A stretch of DNA of 9,229 bases from Ruminococcaceae bacterium UBA6855 (GCA_002451755.1 DKDF01000093.1:1-9229), one strand, 5' to 3'; shown: positions 1 through 6,676, numbered from the stretch's first letter. Notes: generated from the sequence alone by a model not told the origin. Numbers and translations: made by a program.

Positions 1-507
1 GTTCGTGCCTATAGAAAGCACGCTCAGCGACGCTATACAGCTCCAATCGGCGGGCAGCGCGACAGCGCAGATGAGCAGAGTCAAAATCACTTTTGCCGGC
101 ATTTTGATTTTGTCGTTATCCGCTATACGCAGCAGGACGAGTCCCCACGCGAGCGACCATATAACGCTCGTCTGGTTGAGAATATTTCCATAATAAAACG
201 GAATAAATGAGTGCCAGTCTGCAAAATCGTTTGAAGCGAATATATAGGCAAAATGCGATATCACGGCAAAAACAAACAGGCGCGCCGTATATTTCTTAAT
301 ATTGCGCGTATAGTGATAGCCCTCGGCGATAAAAAAGCACATTATCGGGCAGGTAAGCCTGCCTATGATATGCAAAATTATCGGCAGAGGATCTGTCGGA
401 TAGCCCGGGAACAGGAGCCACGCGATATGATCCGCCGTCATAGCGGCTATCGCGATAAGCTTGAGCATATTCGAATCGAGTCCGCCGCGGGTCAAAGTTT
501 TCTGCAT
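1..507 (-). CDS. TraX-family integral membrane protein (3' end outside window)
   Basis: The first 169 residues are visible and the frame stays open to the left edge, so the C-terminus is missing. I translated it by hand from the reverse complement. The N-terminus has the family pattern: LKLIAIAAMTADHIAW (residues 15-30), then IGRLTCPIMCFFIAEGYHYTRN (about 48-69), then KKYTARLFVFAVISH (71-85) and an NQTSVIW segment near 111-117. Hydrophobic stretches near 15-33, 41-62, 75-91, 114-129 and 138-152 indicate a polytopic membrane protein. TraX was named for F-pilin N-acetylation, but chromosomal Firmicute homologues have no pilin context and their substrate is generally unknown, so an acyltransferase-like role is only inferred. 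The start is ATG at 507 with a GAGGTG ribosome binding site at 518-513. That site overlaps the stop codon of the upstream TetR gene, which suggests translational coupling in one operon. Confidence 0.85.
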   Translation of the reverse strand, partial: MQKTLTRGGLDSNMLKLIAIAAMTADHIAWLLFPGYPTDPLPIILHIIGRLTCPIMCFFIAEGYHYTRNIKKYTARLFVFAVISHFAYIFASNDFADWHSFIPFYYGNILNQTSVIWSLAWGLVLLRIADNDKIKMPAKVILTLLICAVALPADWSCIASLSVLSIGTN

Positions 508-516
508 AAATTCACC

Positions 517-1206
517 TCATCGTCCGCCGAGAAATATTTCATCCATCTCACTTTTAGAGAGGTTGGGATTATTGCTCGTATTTTCGATTCCGCTCTGCGA
601 ATCTTTTTGAGCGGGGCTGACAGCAGTGGTTTTTCCGAGATTATTCTTTAAAACATAGATCATACCGGCAAAAATCTCGCCGAGTCTTTTTGTTATTTCA
701 TCCTCGGTGAAATTGCACACCTTGCGCGCGCAGAGCACGCAGAGTCCGTAGGTATATGTCCACATCTGGCTGAAAAGATGTTCCGCCTGCTCGGGTGTCG
801 CGTTATAGTCGCGGGTTATGATGGCGATATCGTTCTCCTTGCCGAACGGCATTATCTCAACAGCGGAAGAAAAATCAGTTTCGGTCTCGCTGCCGCTCAT
901 GAATAGCAGCTGAAAGAGCATCGGATTTTCGCGGGCGAATTTCACCCACTGCATACCACGCTTTTTATATGCGGGCGAGAAGTCCTCCGCAACAGCCATA
1001 TATTCGTCGAACACCTTTCTCGCCTTGCCGCACACGGCGGCGCGCAGCTCGCTCATATCATTGAATGCGGTAAAAATCGGCGTTGACGAAGTGCCGAGAT
1101 ATTTTCCGACCTCGCGCGCGGTCATGGCATCGGCTCCGCTCTTCTGCACTATATCGAATGCGGCGTTTATTATATCTTCTCTTGAAAATTTCGGTTTTGG
1201 CGGCAT
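517..1206 (-). CDS. TetR/AcrR-family transcriptional regulator
   Basis: A 229-residue protein with an N-terminal TetR-type DNA-binding domain. Helix 1 is SREDIINAAFDIVQKSG (residues 8-24) and the helix-turn-helix is MTAREVGKYLGTSSTPIFTAF (about 28-48). The C-terminal half is helical and rich in aromatics and cysteines (for example WVKFARENPMLFQLLFMSG, and WTYTYGLCVLCARKVC further on), as expected for a ligand and dimer domain; the ligand is unknown. The last 40 or so residues are a polar, probably disordered tail, which makes the protein slightly longer than typical TetR proteins. ATG at 1206 is preceded by AAGGGG at 1220-1215 with an 8-nt spacer. It is the first gene of a leftward operon with the TraX gene. 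The palindromic sites at its predicted transcription start suggest autorepression. Confidence 0.9.
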   Translation of the reverse strand: MPPKPKFSREDIINAAFDIVQKSGADAMTAREVGKYLGTSSTPIFTAFNDMSELRAAVCGKARKVFDEYMAVAEDFSPAYKKRGMQWVKFARENPMLFQLLFMSGSETETDFSSAVEIMPFGKENDIAIITRDYNATPEQAEHLFSQMWTYTYGLCVLCARKVCNFTEDEITKRLGEIFAGMIYVLKNNLGKTTAVSPAQKDSQSGIENTSNNPNLSKSEMDEIFLGGR

Positions 1207-1232
1207 TATATTATCCCCTTTTGCTTCGATGC

Positions 1233-1256
1233 GTTACATAACGCAAGTTATATAAC
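1233..1256. promoter_or_regulatory. Putative TetR operator (paired GTTA-type palindromes)
   Basis: Two 10-bp elements, GTTACATAAC at 1233-1242 and the perfect palindrome GTTATATAAC at 1247-1256, are separated by GCAA, with centres 14 bp apart. The block sits immediately downstream of the TetR -10 box, over the predicted start site near 1260, where a bound repressor would block transcription. TetR-family proteins commonly bind such paired inverted repeats beside their own genes. That this protein binds here is inferred from position and symmetry. Confidence 0.6.
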
Positions 1257-1266
1257 ATCTGATTTC

Positions 1267-1295
1267 AGTATAATACTTTTGTATATCGATGTCAA
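1267..1295 (-). promoter_or_regulatory. Promoter for the TetR-TraX operon
   Basis: On the minus strand a perfect -35 TTGACA (1295-1290) is followed by a 17-bp spacer and a -10 TATACT (1272-1267). The predicted start is near 1260, which leaves a leader of about 55 nt before the ATG at 1206 and places the paired palindromes at 1233-1256 across the start region. Confidence 0.75.
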
Positions 1296-1318
1296 GCGGA
1301 TATAAGACTCGAAACGCA

Positions 1319-1337
1319 ACAGTTATTAATAAACTGT
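1319..1337. repeat. Inverted repeat ACAGTT-N7-AACTGT
   Basis: A 6-bp perfect inverted repeat with a 7-bp AT-rich centre lies upstream of both divergent promoters. It could be a protein-binding site. It does not resemble the GTTA-type palindromes next to the TetR start, so if functional it is probably for another protein. In AT-rich DNA a chance origin remains likely. Confidence 0.35.
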
Positions 1338-1341
1338 GGTT

Positions 1342-1361
1342 CAAAAATGCACAAAAATGTA
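1342..1361 (+). repeat. Tandem 10-bp direct repeat CAAAAATG(C/T)A
   Basis: CAAAAATGCA (1342-1351) is followed directly by CAAAAATGTA (1352-1361). The two copies are one helical turn apart and differ at one base. The block ends 25 bp upstream of the -35 box of the T-box promoter, roughly -80 to -61 relative to its predicted start, a place where activators bind. No known regulator is recognised from the motif. Confidence 0.4.
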
Positions 1362-1386
1362 CTGTTTAAGTCCCGTGTTTTTCTAC

Positions 1387-1415
1387 TTGACAATCCGTGA
1401 TTTCGGGACTAAAAT
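1387..1415 (+). promoter_or_regulatory. Promoter of the T-box/transporter/dehydrogenase operon
   Basis: A perfect -35 TTGACA (1387-1392), a 17-bp spacer and a -10 TAAAAT (1410-1415) predict a start near 1422, just before the T-box Stem I. The promoter is strong by sequence, which fits a system controlled mainly by transcription attenuation. Confidence 0.8.
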
Positions 1416-1421
1416 ACGAAG

Positions 1422-1702
1422 CATAAACGCGATGACACGGAATAGTAAGCGTTGATACCCTTTCAGAGAAGTGCCGGGAGCTGCGAGGCATCAAGGAGAT
1501 TCAGCGACGAACTCACCGTTGAGCGGCTGCGCTGAAAAGCCTTTTTGGAAAATAGGTGCGGACGGGACGCTGCCGTTAAAAAGCAGGGATATGTCAGTAT
1601 CCCCTAAGTGCATTCCCCGGAGGAATGAATAAGAGTGGTACCGCGGAAGGTTTTGCCCTTTCGTCTCTTATGCGGCAAGCATAGGAGACGAAAGGGCTTT
1701 TT
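1422..1702 (+). promoter_or_regulatory. T-box riboswitch leader, leucine (CUC) specifier
   Basis: T-box leaders bind a specific tRNA; the uncharged tRNA stabilises an antiterminator and lets transcription continue. The conserved T-box AGAGTGGTACCGCGG is at 1632-1646, with the UGGU bulge that pairs with the tRNA acceptor end at 1636-1639. In Stem I, AGTA (1444-1447) faces the specifier loop. That loop is closed below by CGG/CCG (1438-1440 with 1516-1518) and above by CGUUGA/UCAGCG (1450-1455 with 1501-1506). The loop's 3' strand reads GAA-CTC-A, giving the specifier CTC (1512-1514), a leucine codon, followed by the usual purine. UGA (1433-1435) and GAG (1521-1523) form a probable kink-turn, and AGAGA (1465-1469) is the distal bulge motif. 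A Stem II-like ACGG/CCGT (1562-1565 with 1573-1576), a GGGATA/TATCCC hairpin (1586-1603) and Stem III CATTCC/GGAATG (1611-1627) follow. The antiterminator pairs ATAAGAG with CTCTTAT (about 1629-1635 with 1665-1671). The T-box call is secure; the leucine assignment is slightly less so. Confidence 0.93.
1655..1702 (+). terminator. T-box regulated intrinsic terminator
   Basis: A long stem pairs GCCCTTTCGTCTC (from 1655) with GAGACGAAAGGGC (to 1697), extended by TATGC/GCATA and followed by TTTTT (1698-1702). Its 5' arm is also the 3' arm of the antiterminator, so the two folds exclude each other. It should terminate when tRNA-Leu is charged and allow readthrough into the transporter gene when it is not. 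Confidence 0.93.
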
Positions 1703-1742
1703 GCTTGCCTGAAAATCTCACTCACGAAAGGTGATGCAAAAA

Positions 1743-2909
1743 ATGAAAGAAAAAACATCCGCAAAGAACATCGCCGCAAAAGGCTCGTTCGCCCTTGCAT
1801 TCTCCGTCGGTTCGGTTCTGTTTTCGGCGCACGCCGGCGGCGGCTTTGCAACGGGCAACCAGGCAAACACATACTATGTCGGACTCGGCTGGCTCGGTCC
1901 GATATCGGCAGTGACAGCAATGCTTCTGCTGACGCTCACGATGCGCGAAGCGATGATCATGTACAACTCGCGCGGGCTCAAAAGCCACAAAGAGCTTTTC
2001 GAAACGCTCTATCACCCGCTCGACAAATGCTACGTTCTGTTTGAAGTTTTCTTTTATATAATGGTGCTCATGGCAGTCGCCGCCGCTATATCCGGCGCAG
2101 CATCCGCACTTAATCAGTATTTCGGGCTCAACTACTATATCGGCATTGTTATTGTCGGCGCGCTCGTTCTGCTGCTGACGATATTCGGCGCTGACCTTGT
2201 CAGAAAAGTTTCGACCTATATGGGCATAGCTATTCTTGTGACCGCGATAACCATTTACACTATCGGCATTTTCAAGAGCAAGACGCTGTTCACGGTCATG
2301 AGCGCAGATTTCAGCGCGGTCGGATTTAAAAATATCCCCAAAGCTATTCTCAACGCTTTCACATATGCAGGCTTCCAGTGCGTCACCCTGCCGACGATGA
2401 TAGCCTGCGGCGCTCCGCTCAAGGGCAAAAAGAACTGCTCGAAGTCGATGTGGATCTCGTTCGTCATGAACTCCGTTGCGCTTGTTCTCTCGGTATTCAT
2501 GCTGATGTCGTGGAAAGGCTACTACAGCTCGGTCGAGGGCGGCTCGACAATCCCGACGCTGACTGTATGCACCGAGATGGGCATGAAGTGGCTGACAGTC
2601 ATCTACGGCATCTGCCTGCTCCTGTGCCTCATTTCGACAGGCGTCACAACGACCTTCGGCTTCGTCGCCCGCTTTGAGAACCACAAAGTCTTCAGGAAGA
2701 TCAAGTCGCAGAGAGCGCGAAGCGCAGTTGTTTCGGCGTTCATTATTATACTGTCGATGACTATCTCGCTCGTCGGTCTTACAAATATTATCAAATACGG
2801 CTACGGCTACTGCGGATACCTCGCCATCGCCATAGTTGTTGTACCGTTCCTGACGGTCGGCGTATACAAAAACAGAAAATACATCAAAGAGCACCCCGAG
2901 TGCAAATAA
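1743..2909 (+). CDS. YkvI-like membrane transporter (APC superfamily type)
   Basis: A 388-residue polytopic membrane protein with about ten hydrophobic segments, spread from residues 15-33 to 357-374. It opens with a glycine-rich first helix carrying SAHAGGGFATGNQ (about 28-40), the kind of broken TM1 seen in amino-acid/sodium symporters of the APC superfamily and in uncharacterised YkvI-type proteins. The substrate cannot be read directly. The leucine T-box in front suggests leucine, another branched-chain amino acid or a related acid, by analogy with known T-box-controlled permeases. The frame also offers GTG at 1731 and ATG at 1734, but the ribosome binding site AAAGGTG (1727-1733) overlaps or abuts those and stands 9 nt before ATG 1743, which decides the start. 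It is the first gene of the operon; 35 bp and no terminator separate it from the next gene. Confidence 0.8.
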   Translation: MKEKTSAKNIAAKGSFALAFSVGSVLFSAHAGGGFATGNQANTYYVGLGWLGPISAVTAMLLLTLTMREAMIMYNSRGLKSHKELFETLYHPLDKCYVLFEVFFYIMVLMAVAAAISGAASALNQYFGLNYYIGIVIVGALVLLLTIFGADLVRKVSTYMGIAILVTAITIYTIGIFKSKTLFTVMSADFSAVGFKNIPKAILNAFTYAGFQCVTLPTMIACGAPLKGKKNCSKSMWISFVMNSVALVLSVFMLMSWKGYYSSVEGGSTIPTLTVCTEMGMKWLTVIYGICLLLCLISTGVTTTFGFVARFENHKVFRKIKSQRARSAVVSAFIIILSMTISLVGLTNIIKYGYGYCGYLAIAIVVVPFLTVGVYKNRKYIKEHPECK

Positions 2910-2944
2910 CAGAACTTCACTTTTTTCGGAAAGGATGATATAAT

Positions 2945-4015
2945 ATGAAGAGAACACTTTTTCCAGGATATTCGGTTGGCACGGACGCATACGAGGATAT
3001 AAAAGAAATCTGCCCGGCATACGGCAAAAAGGCGGCGATAATCGGCGGCAAGCACGCACTCGCCGCGGCGCAGGATAAGATAATCGCAGCGGCTAAAGAA
3101 GCCGGAATTGAAATCATCGGTCCGTTCCGGTACGGCGGCGAAGCATCGGTCGAGAATATTGAGATGCTCAAGCCCAAAGTTGCGGACGCGGACATGATTT
3201 TCGCAGTCGGCGGCGGCAAGGCTATCGACACCTGCAAGGTACTCTCACACTCGACGGACAGACCGTTCTTCACATTCCCGACTATCGCCTCGACCTGCGC
3301 ATCCTGCACGAGCCTCGGCATACTCTATCATCCGGACGGAAGCCTGCGCGAATATTCATTCTCGAAGATCCCGCCCAAGCACATTTTTATAGACACTCAG
3401 ATAATCGCCGACGCGCCGGACAAATATCTCTGGGCAGGCATCGGCGACACAATGGCGAAGCACTACGAGTGTACGGTATCTTCGCGCGGAGACATTCCCG
3501 CTCACTCGGACGCCATGGGTATTGCGCTGAGCTCAATGTGCGCGGTGCCGATGCTCCGCTGGGGCGAAAAGGCTCTTGCCGACTGCCGCGCTCACAAAGT
3601 AACGGACGAGCTGACCGAGGTTATACTCGGAATAATCGTCTCGACAGGACTTGTCTCGAACTTCGTTCAGGTCGATTATACGACCGGTCTTGCTCACGCG
3701 GTCTACAACGGCTTCACCGTTCTCAAGAGCACCGAAGAGAACCATCATCTGCACGGTGAGGTCGTCTCCTACGGAATTCTCGTACTGCTGACGGTCGACA
3801 AGCAGTATGAAGAACGCGAAAAGGTATTCAATTTCAACCGCTCCATGGGTCTGCCGACAAAGCTCAGCGACATTCACGCAACTCCCAACGATGTCAGAAC
3901 CGTTGCCGAGAAAGCGCTCAAGGGCATCGATGTTCGCAAATATCCCTATGAAGTAACTGAAAATATGATTGTTGACGCCATAACGGAGCTTGAAAAATAT
4001 AACGCGGAACACTGA
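2945..4015 (+). CDS. Iron-containing alcohol dehydrogenase, GldA-like (first of a pair)
   Basis: A 356-residue protein of usual length for the glycerol-dehydrogenase-like branch of iron-containing alcohol dehydrogenases: cytosolic, NAD(P)-dependent enzymes that interconvert alcohols and aldehydes or ketones. The nucleotide-binding motif AVGGGKAIDTCK spans residues 87-98. The three metal ligands are present: D168 in AGIGDTMAKHYE, H251 in GLAHAVYNG and H270 in HHLHGEVV. The N-terminal FPGYSVG segment is also typical. The metal may be zinc or iron; this branch often uses zinc. The ribosome binding site AAAGGA sits 8 nt before ATG 2945. The closely related next gene starts 18 bp after the stop, so the two are co-transcribed under the T-box. 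The substrate is unknown; glycerol, a diol or a ketone are possible, and the transporter-T-box context hints at an amino-acid-derived carbonyl compound. Confidence 0.88.
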   Translation: MKRTLFPGYSVGTDAYEDIKEICPAYGKKAAIIGGKHALAAAQDKIIAAAKEAGIEIIGPFRYGGEASVENIEMLKPKVADADMIFAVGGGKAIDTCKVLSHSTDRPFFTFPTIASTCASCTSLGILYHPDGSLREYSFSKIPPKHIFIDTQIIADAPDKYLWAGIGDTMAKHYECTVSSRGDIPAHSDAMGIALSSMCAVPMLRWGEKALADCRAHKVTDELTEVILGIIVSTGLVSNFVQVDYTTGLAHAVYNGFTVLKSTEENHHLHGEVVSYGILVLLTVDKQYEEREKVFNFNRSMGLPTKLSDIHATPNDVRTVAEKALKGIDVRKYPYEVTENMIVDAITELEKYNAEH

Positions 4016-4033
4016 AAAAGGATAGTGATAAAA

Positions 4034-5143
4034 ATGTCTGACTACAACATTAACTACAGCCTATACCTGCCGAGCTATTCGATAGGTCCCGACTGCTACA
4101 AAGAGATACCGCATGTCACGCGGTTCTTCGGCAAGACCGCCGCAGTCATCGGCGGAAAGACCGCAATGGCAAAGGCTAAAAAAGCCATGATCGACGGCGT
4201 TGCCGGGAGCGATGTAAAGCTGCTCGATTTTATTGAATACGGCGGCGATTCGACATACGAAAACGGCGACGCGCTGATAGCAAATCCGACTGTCAGAGAA
4301 GCCGACATGATATTCGCAGTCGGCGGCGGGCGCGCATGCGACACGGGCAAATATGTTGCAGACAAGCTTGACAAGCCGCTGTTCACATTCCCGACCGTCG
4401 CTTCAAACTGCGCGTCGGTGACTGCAATCTCGGTCATATACAACCCCGACGGCTCGTTCAGGGAATACTATTATCCGAAGCTTACAAACCACTGCTTTAT
4501 AAACTCCGCAGTTATCGCGGATTCGCCGGAGCAGCTGCTGTGGGCGGGCATCGGCGACGCTCTGAGCAAGGAATACGAAGCTGTATTCTCTTCAAAAGAT
4601 GACACTCTCTCGCACACGCCGCTCATGGGCAAGCAGATAAGCAGGATATGCACCGACCCGCTGATAGAATACGGCGCGGAGGCTCTGGAATCCATAAGAG
4701 AAAAGAAAGCGTCGTTCGCACTCGACCAGGTGACGCTCGACATTATCATATCGACCGGCATCGTCTCGAACATGATGAGCACGGTTGACAGCTACTATTA
4801 CAACTCCACCCTCGCTCACTGCGTCTACTACGGCTCGACCGTAACCGAGCACGGGCATCACCACCTGCACGGCGAAGTCGTTTCGCTCGGCGTGCTTTGC
4901 CTGCTCGAGTTCGAGAAGGACGACAGCGAGGTTGAGCGCATAATGAAGTTCAACAGCTCGATAGGTCTCCCCATCTGCTTCGACGATGTTGAGATAGACG
5001 AGAGCGAATTCGAAAAGATGGCGGACAAATTCGTTCAGACAACCGAATGGGCGCACATGCCCTCAGGCGTGACCCGCGAGGGCTTCATTGAAGCGATGAA
5101 ATCGCTCAACGCCAAGGGTCGCCGATTCAAAGCGAAAAAATAA
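4034..5143 (+). CDS. Iron-containing alcohol dehydrogenase, GldA-like (second of a pair)
   Basis: A 369-residue paralogue of the preceding enzyme. By eye about 53 of 95 residues match in the central region (ADH1 residues 81-175). It keeps the nucleotide motif AVGGGRACDTGK (95-106) and the metal ligands D175 in AGIGDALSKEYE, H262 in LAHCVYYG and H279 in HHHLHGEVV, so it should be catalytically competent. It has a basic C-terminal tail, KGRRFKAKK, absent from its partner. Start choice: GTG at 4025 lies only 2 nt after AAAGGA (4017-4022), whereas ATG at 4034 lies 11 nt after it and fits the partner's N-terminus (LPSYSIG against FPGYSVG). I therefore take the ATG, though the spacing is slightly long. 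Divergence between the two copies suggests different substrates or a hetero-oligomer rather than redundancy; this is inference. An intrinsic terminator follows. Confidence 0.88.
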   Translation: MSDYNINYSLYLPSYSIGPDCYKEIPHVTRFFGKTAAVIGGKTAMAKAKKAMIDGVAGSDVKLLDFIEYGGDSTYENGDALIANPTVREADMIFAVGGGRACDTGKYVADKLDKPLFTFPTVASNCASVTAISVIYNPDGSFREYYYPKLTNHCFINSAVIADSPEQLLWAGIGDALSKEYEAVFSSKDDTLSHTPLMGKQISRICTDPLIEYGAEALESIREKKASFALDQVTLDIIISTGIVSNMMSTVDSYYYNSTLAHCVYYGSTVTEHGHHHLHGEVVSLGVLCLLEFEKDDSEVERIMKFNSSIGLPICFDDVEIDESEFEKMADKFVQTTEWAHMPSGVTREGFIEAMKSLNAKGRRFKAKK

Positions 5144-5161
5144 AATATTTTAAATAAAAGC

Positions 5162-5190
5162 ACGGTCTGATATTTTCAGGCCGTATTTTT
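5162..5190 (+). terminator. Intrinsic terminator after the dehydrogenase pair
   Basis: The stem ACGGTCTGA (5162-5170) pairs with TCAGGCCGT (5176-5184) around a 5-nt loop, with one G-U pair, and is followed by ATTTTT (5185-5190). It lies 18 bp after the stop codon and closes the T-box operon. Confidence 0.85.
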
Positions 5191-5252
5191 ATATCATGTA
5201 CAAAATAATAAATATATTTATAAACTTTTCAGCAATTATGCATATAGTTTTA

Positions 5253-5281
5253 TTGACTTTTGGGCGGTGCAAGTTTAATAT
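5253..5281 (+). promoter_or_regulatory. Promoter of the transporter-hydrolase-transporter operon
   Basis: -35 TTGACT (5253-5258), a 17-bp spacer and -10 TAATAT (5276-5281) predict a start near 5288, with a 30-nt leader carrying GAGGCGGTGA (5302-5311) before ATG 5318. The inverted repeat AGTTT-N6-AAACT (5272-5287) overlaps the -10 box and could be an operator. Confidence 0.75.
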
Positions 5282-5317
5282 AAAACTGACAGAAATCTTT
5301 TGAGGCGGTGAAAGATA

Positions 5318-6676
5318 ATGAAAAGCAAAAACGGACTTTCAAACGCAAGGTTCTGGATTCTCGTATGGGGTCTCGGAATCGCCGGACAGATATGCTGGAA
5401 CATGGAAAACCAGTGGTTCAACACATTCGTCTACGCAAAGATTGCAAAAGATCCGACGATAATCTCATGGATGGTCGGCGTTTCGGCAACGGCGACGACT
5501 ATCTCAACTTTCCTATTCGGCTGCATCTCCGACAGGATAGGCAAGCGCAAGGTGATGGCTTCGGTCGGCTACATTCTCTGGGGTATATTCACCATTGTAT
5601 TCGGTCTGACGCAGTATCTCGTGCGCGGCAGCACGGAGACTTCGTCTGTGCTCATGGCGGTCGGCGTTGCTGTCGTCGCGGCAGACGCGATAATGAGCTT
5701 CTTCGGCTCGATGGGCAATGACATCGGCTTCAACGCATGGGTCAACGACCACATGAACGACAAAAATAAAGGCCAGATCGGCGCGGCGCTCGCCACTCAG
5801 CCGGTCATCGGCACGATAGTCGGCACTGTCGCTGGCGGAATGCTCGTCGGCAGCAACGACAACTACATGCGCCTGTTCTTAGTCATGGGCGTCGCGGTTA
5901 TACTTTTCGGCATATACTGCCTGTTCGCGATGAAGGACAGCCCGGAATTAAAGCCCAGCAAGCGCGGCACATTCGCCCAGCAGTTCTTCAGCATACTCAA
6001 CTTCAAAAACTACATAAAGAACAAGGAGCTCGCTTGGGTCAATCTCTCGCTCTCCGTCTATTTCATAGCGTTCAACATGTATTTCGCCCATATCGGCAAC
6101 TACATGATATATTATCTCGGCTTCTCCGCCGATATGATGGGATATATCGAGGGCGTTGCGCTCGTGCTCGCGATGCTGTTCACCATCCCCTGCACGAAGC
6201 TGCTCAACAATAACAAAGCTCCCCTGCTCTGCTTCATTTCAACTGTTCTCAACAGCATCGGGGTCGGGCTGCTCGGACTGTTTGTAAGACCCGAGAATGT
6301 CAACACAAATTCGATTTGGAACCCGATGCTTCTCATCGGCGTTCTCCTGCTCGGCATGGGCTATGTGCTGTTCCTGCAGAGCAGCACGGTCTGGGGCAAG
6401 CAGCTCTATCCCGAGGACGCAAGAGGTCAGTTTGAGGGAATCCGCATTCTCTTCTTCGTGCTCATCCCGATGGTCGTAGCGCCGTTGATTGCAAACCCGA
6501 TAATCAAAAAGAGCGGCGAGTTCGTTGACGAAAACGGGCTGACGGCATATCTGCCGACCTACACGCTTCTGCTCGTCGGCGCGGCACTCGTGCTGCTGAC
6601 GATAATCCCGCTCATCCCCGCGAAGAAATACCACGACAAGCGCATAAGCGAAAAGACAGCGGAGGGCAAAGAATGA
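5318..6676 (+). CDS. MFS transporter, sugar/glycoside-type
   Basis: A 452-residue protein with about twelve membrane segments, the normal size for the major facilitator superfamily. The loop between helices 2 and 3 carries the MFS signature GCISDRIGKRK (residues 68-78). A second loop, FNAWVNDHMNDKNKGQIGA (138-156), leads into a glycine-rich helix, and the central cytoplasmic loop (about 205-235) contains the DSPELKPSKRGTF stretch. The PEDARGQFEGIRILFF segment (365-380) resembles the conserved loop of glycoside-cation symporters, so a sugar or glycoside substrate is likelier than a drug, but this is inference. It is the first gene of its operon. Its stop codon overlaps the start of the next gene in an ATGA arrangement, so the two are probably translationally coupled. 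Confidence 0.85.
   Translation: MKSKNGLSNARFWILVWGLGIAGQICWNMENQWFNTFVYAKIAKDPTIISWMVGVSATATTISTFLFGCISDRIGKRKVMASVGYILWGIFTIVFGLTQYLVRGSTETSSVLMAVGVAVVAADAIMSFFGSMGNDIGFNAWVNDHMNDKNKGQIGAALATQPVIGTIVGTVAGGMLVGSNDNYMRLFLVMGVAVILFGIYCLFAMKDSPELKPSKRGTFAQQFFSILNFKNYIKNKELAWVNLSLSVYFIAFNMYFAHIGNYMIYYLGFSADMMGYIEGVALVLAMLFTIPCTKLLNNNKAPLLCFISTVLNSIGVGLLGLFVRPENVNTNSIWNPMLLIGVLLLGMGYVLFLQSSTVWGKQLYPEDARGQFEGIRILFFVLIPMVVAPLIANPIIKKSGEFVDENGLTAYLPTYTLLLVGAALVLLTIIPLIPAKKYHDKRISEKTAEGKE

Noticed and set aside
253..651. A 132-codon plus-strand frame at the left end
   Set aside because: It crosses the TraX and TetR genes on the other strand, both of which have convincing family motifs.
1722..3059. 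A 445-codon minus-strand reading frame opposite the transporter gene
   Set aside because: It is antisense to a clear membrane transporter and runs across the adjacent gene boundary. Its product is charged with no recognisable domain, and no ribosome binding site was found; it is a composition shadow.
4592..5056. A 154-codon minus-strand reading frame inside the second dehydrogenase gene
   Set aside because: It lies fully within a gene with intact catalytic motifs and has no family features.
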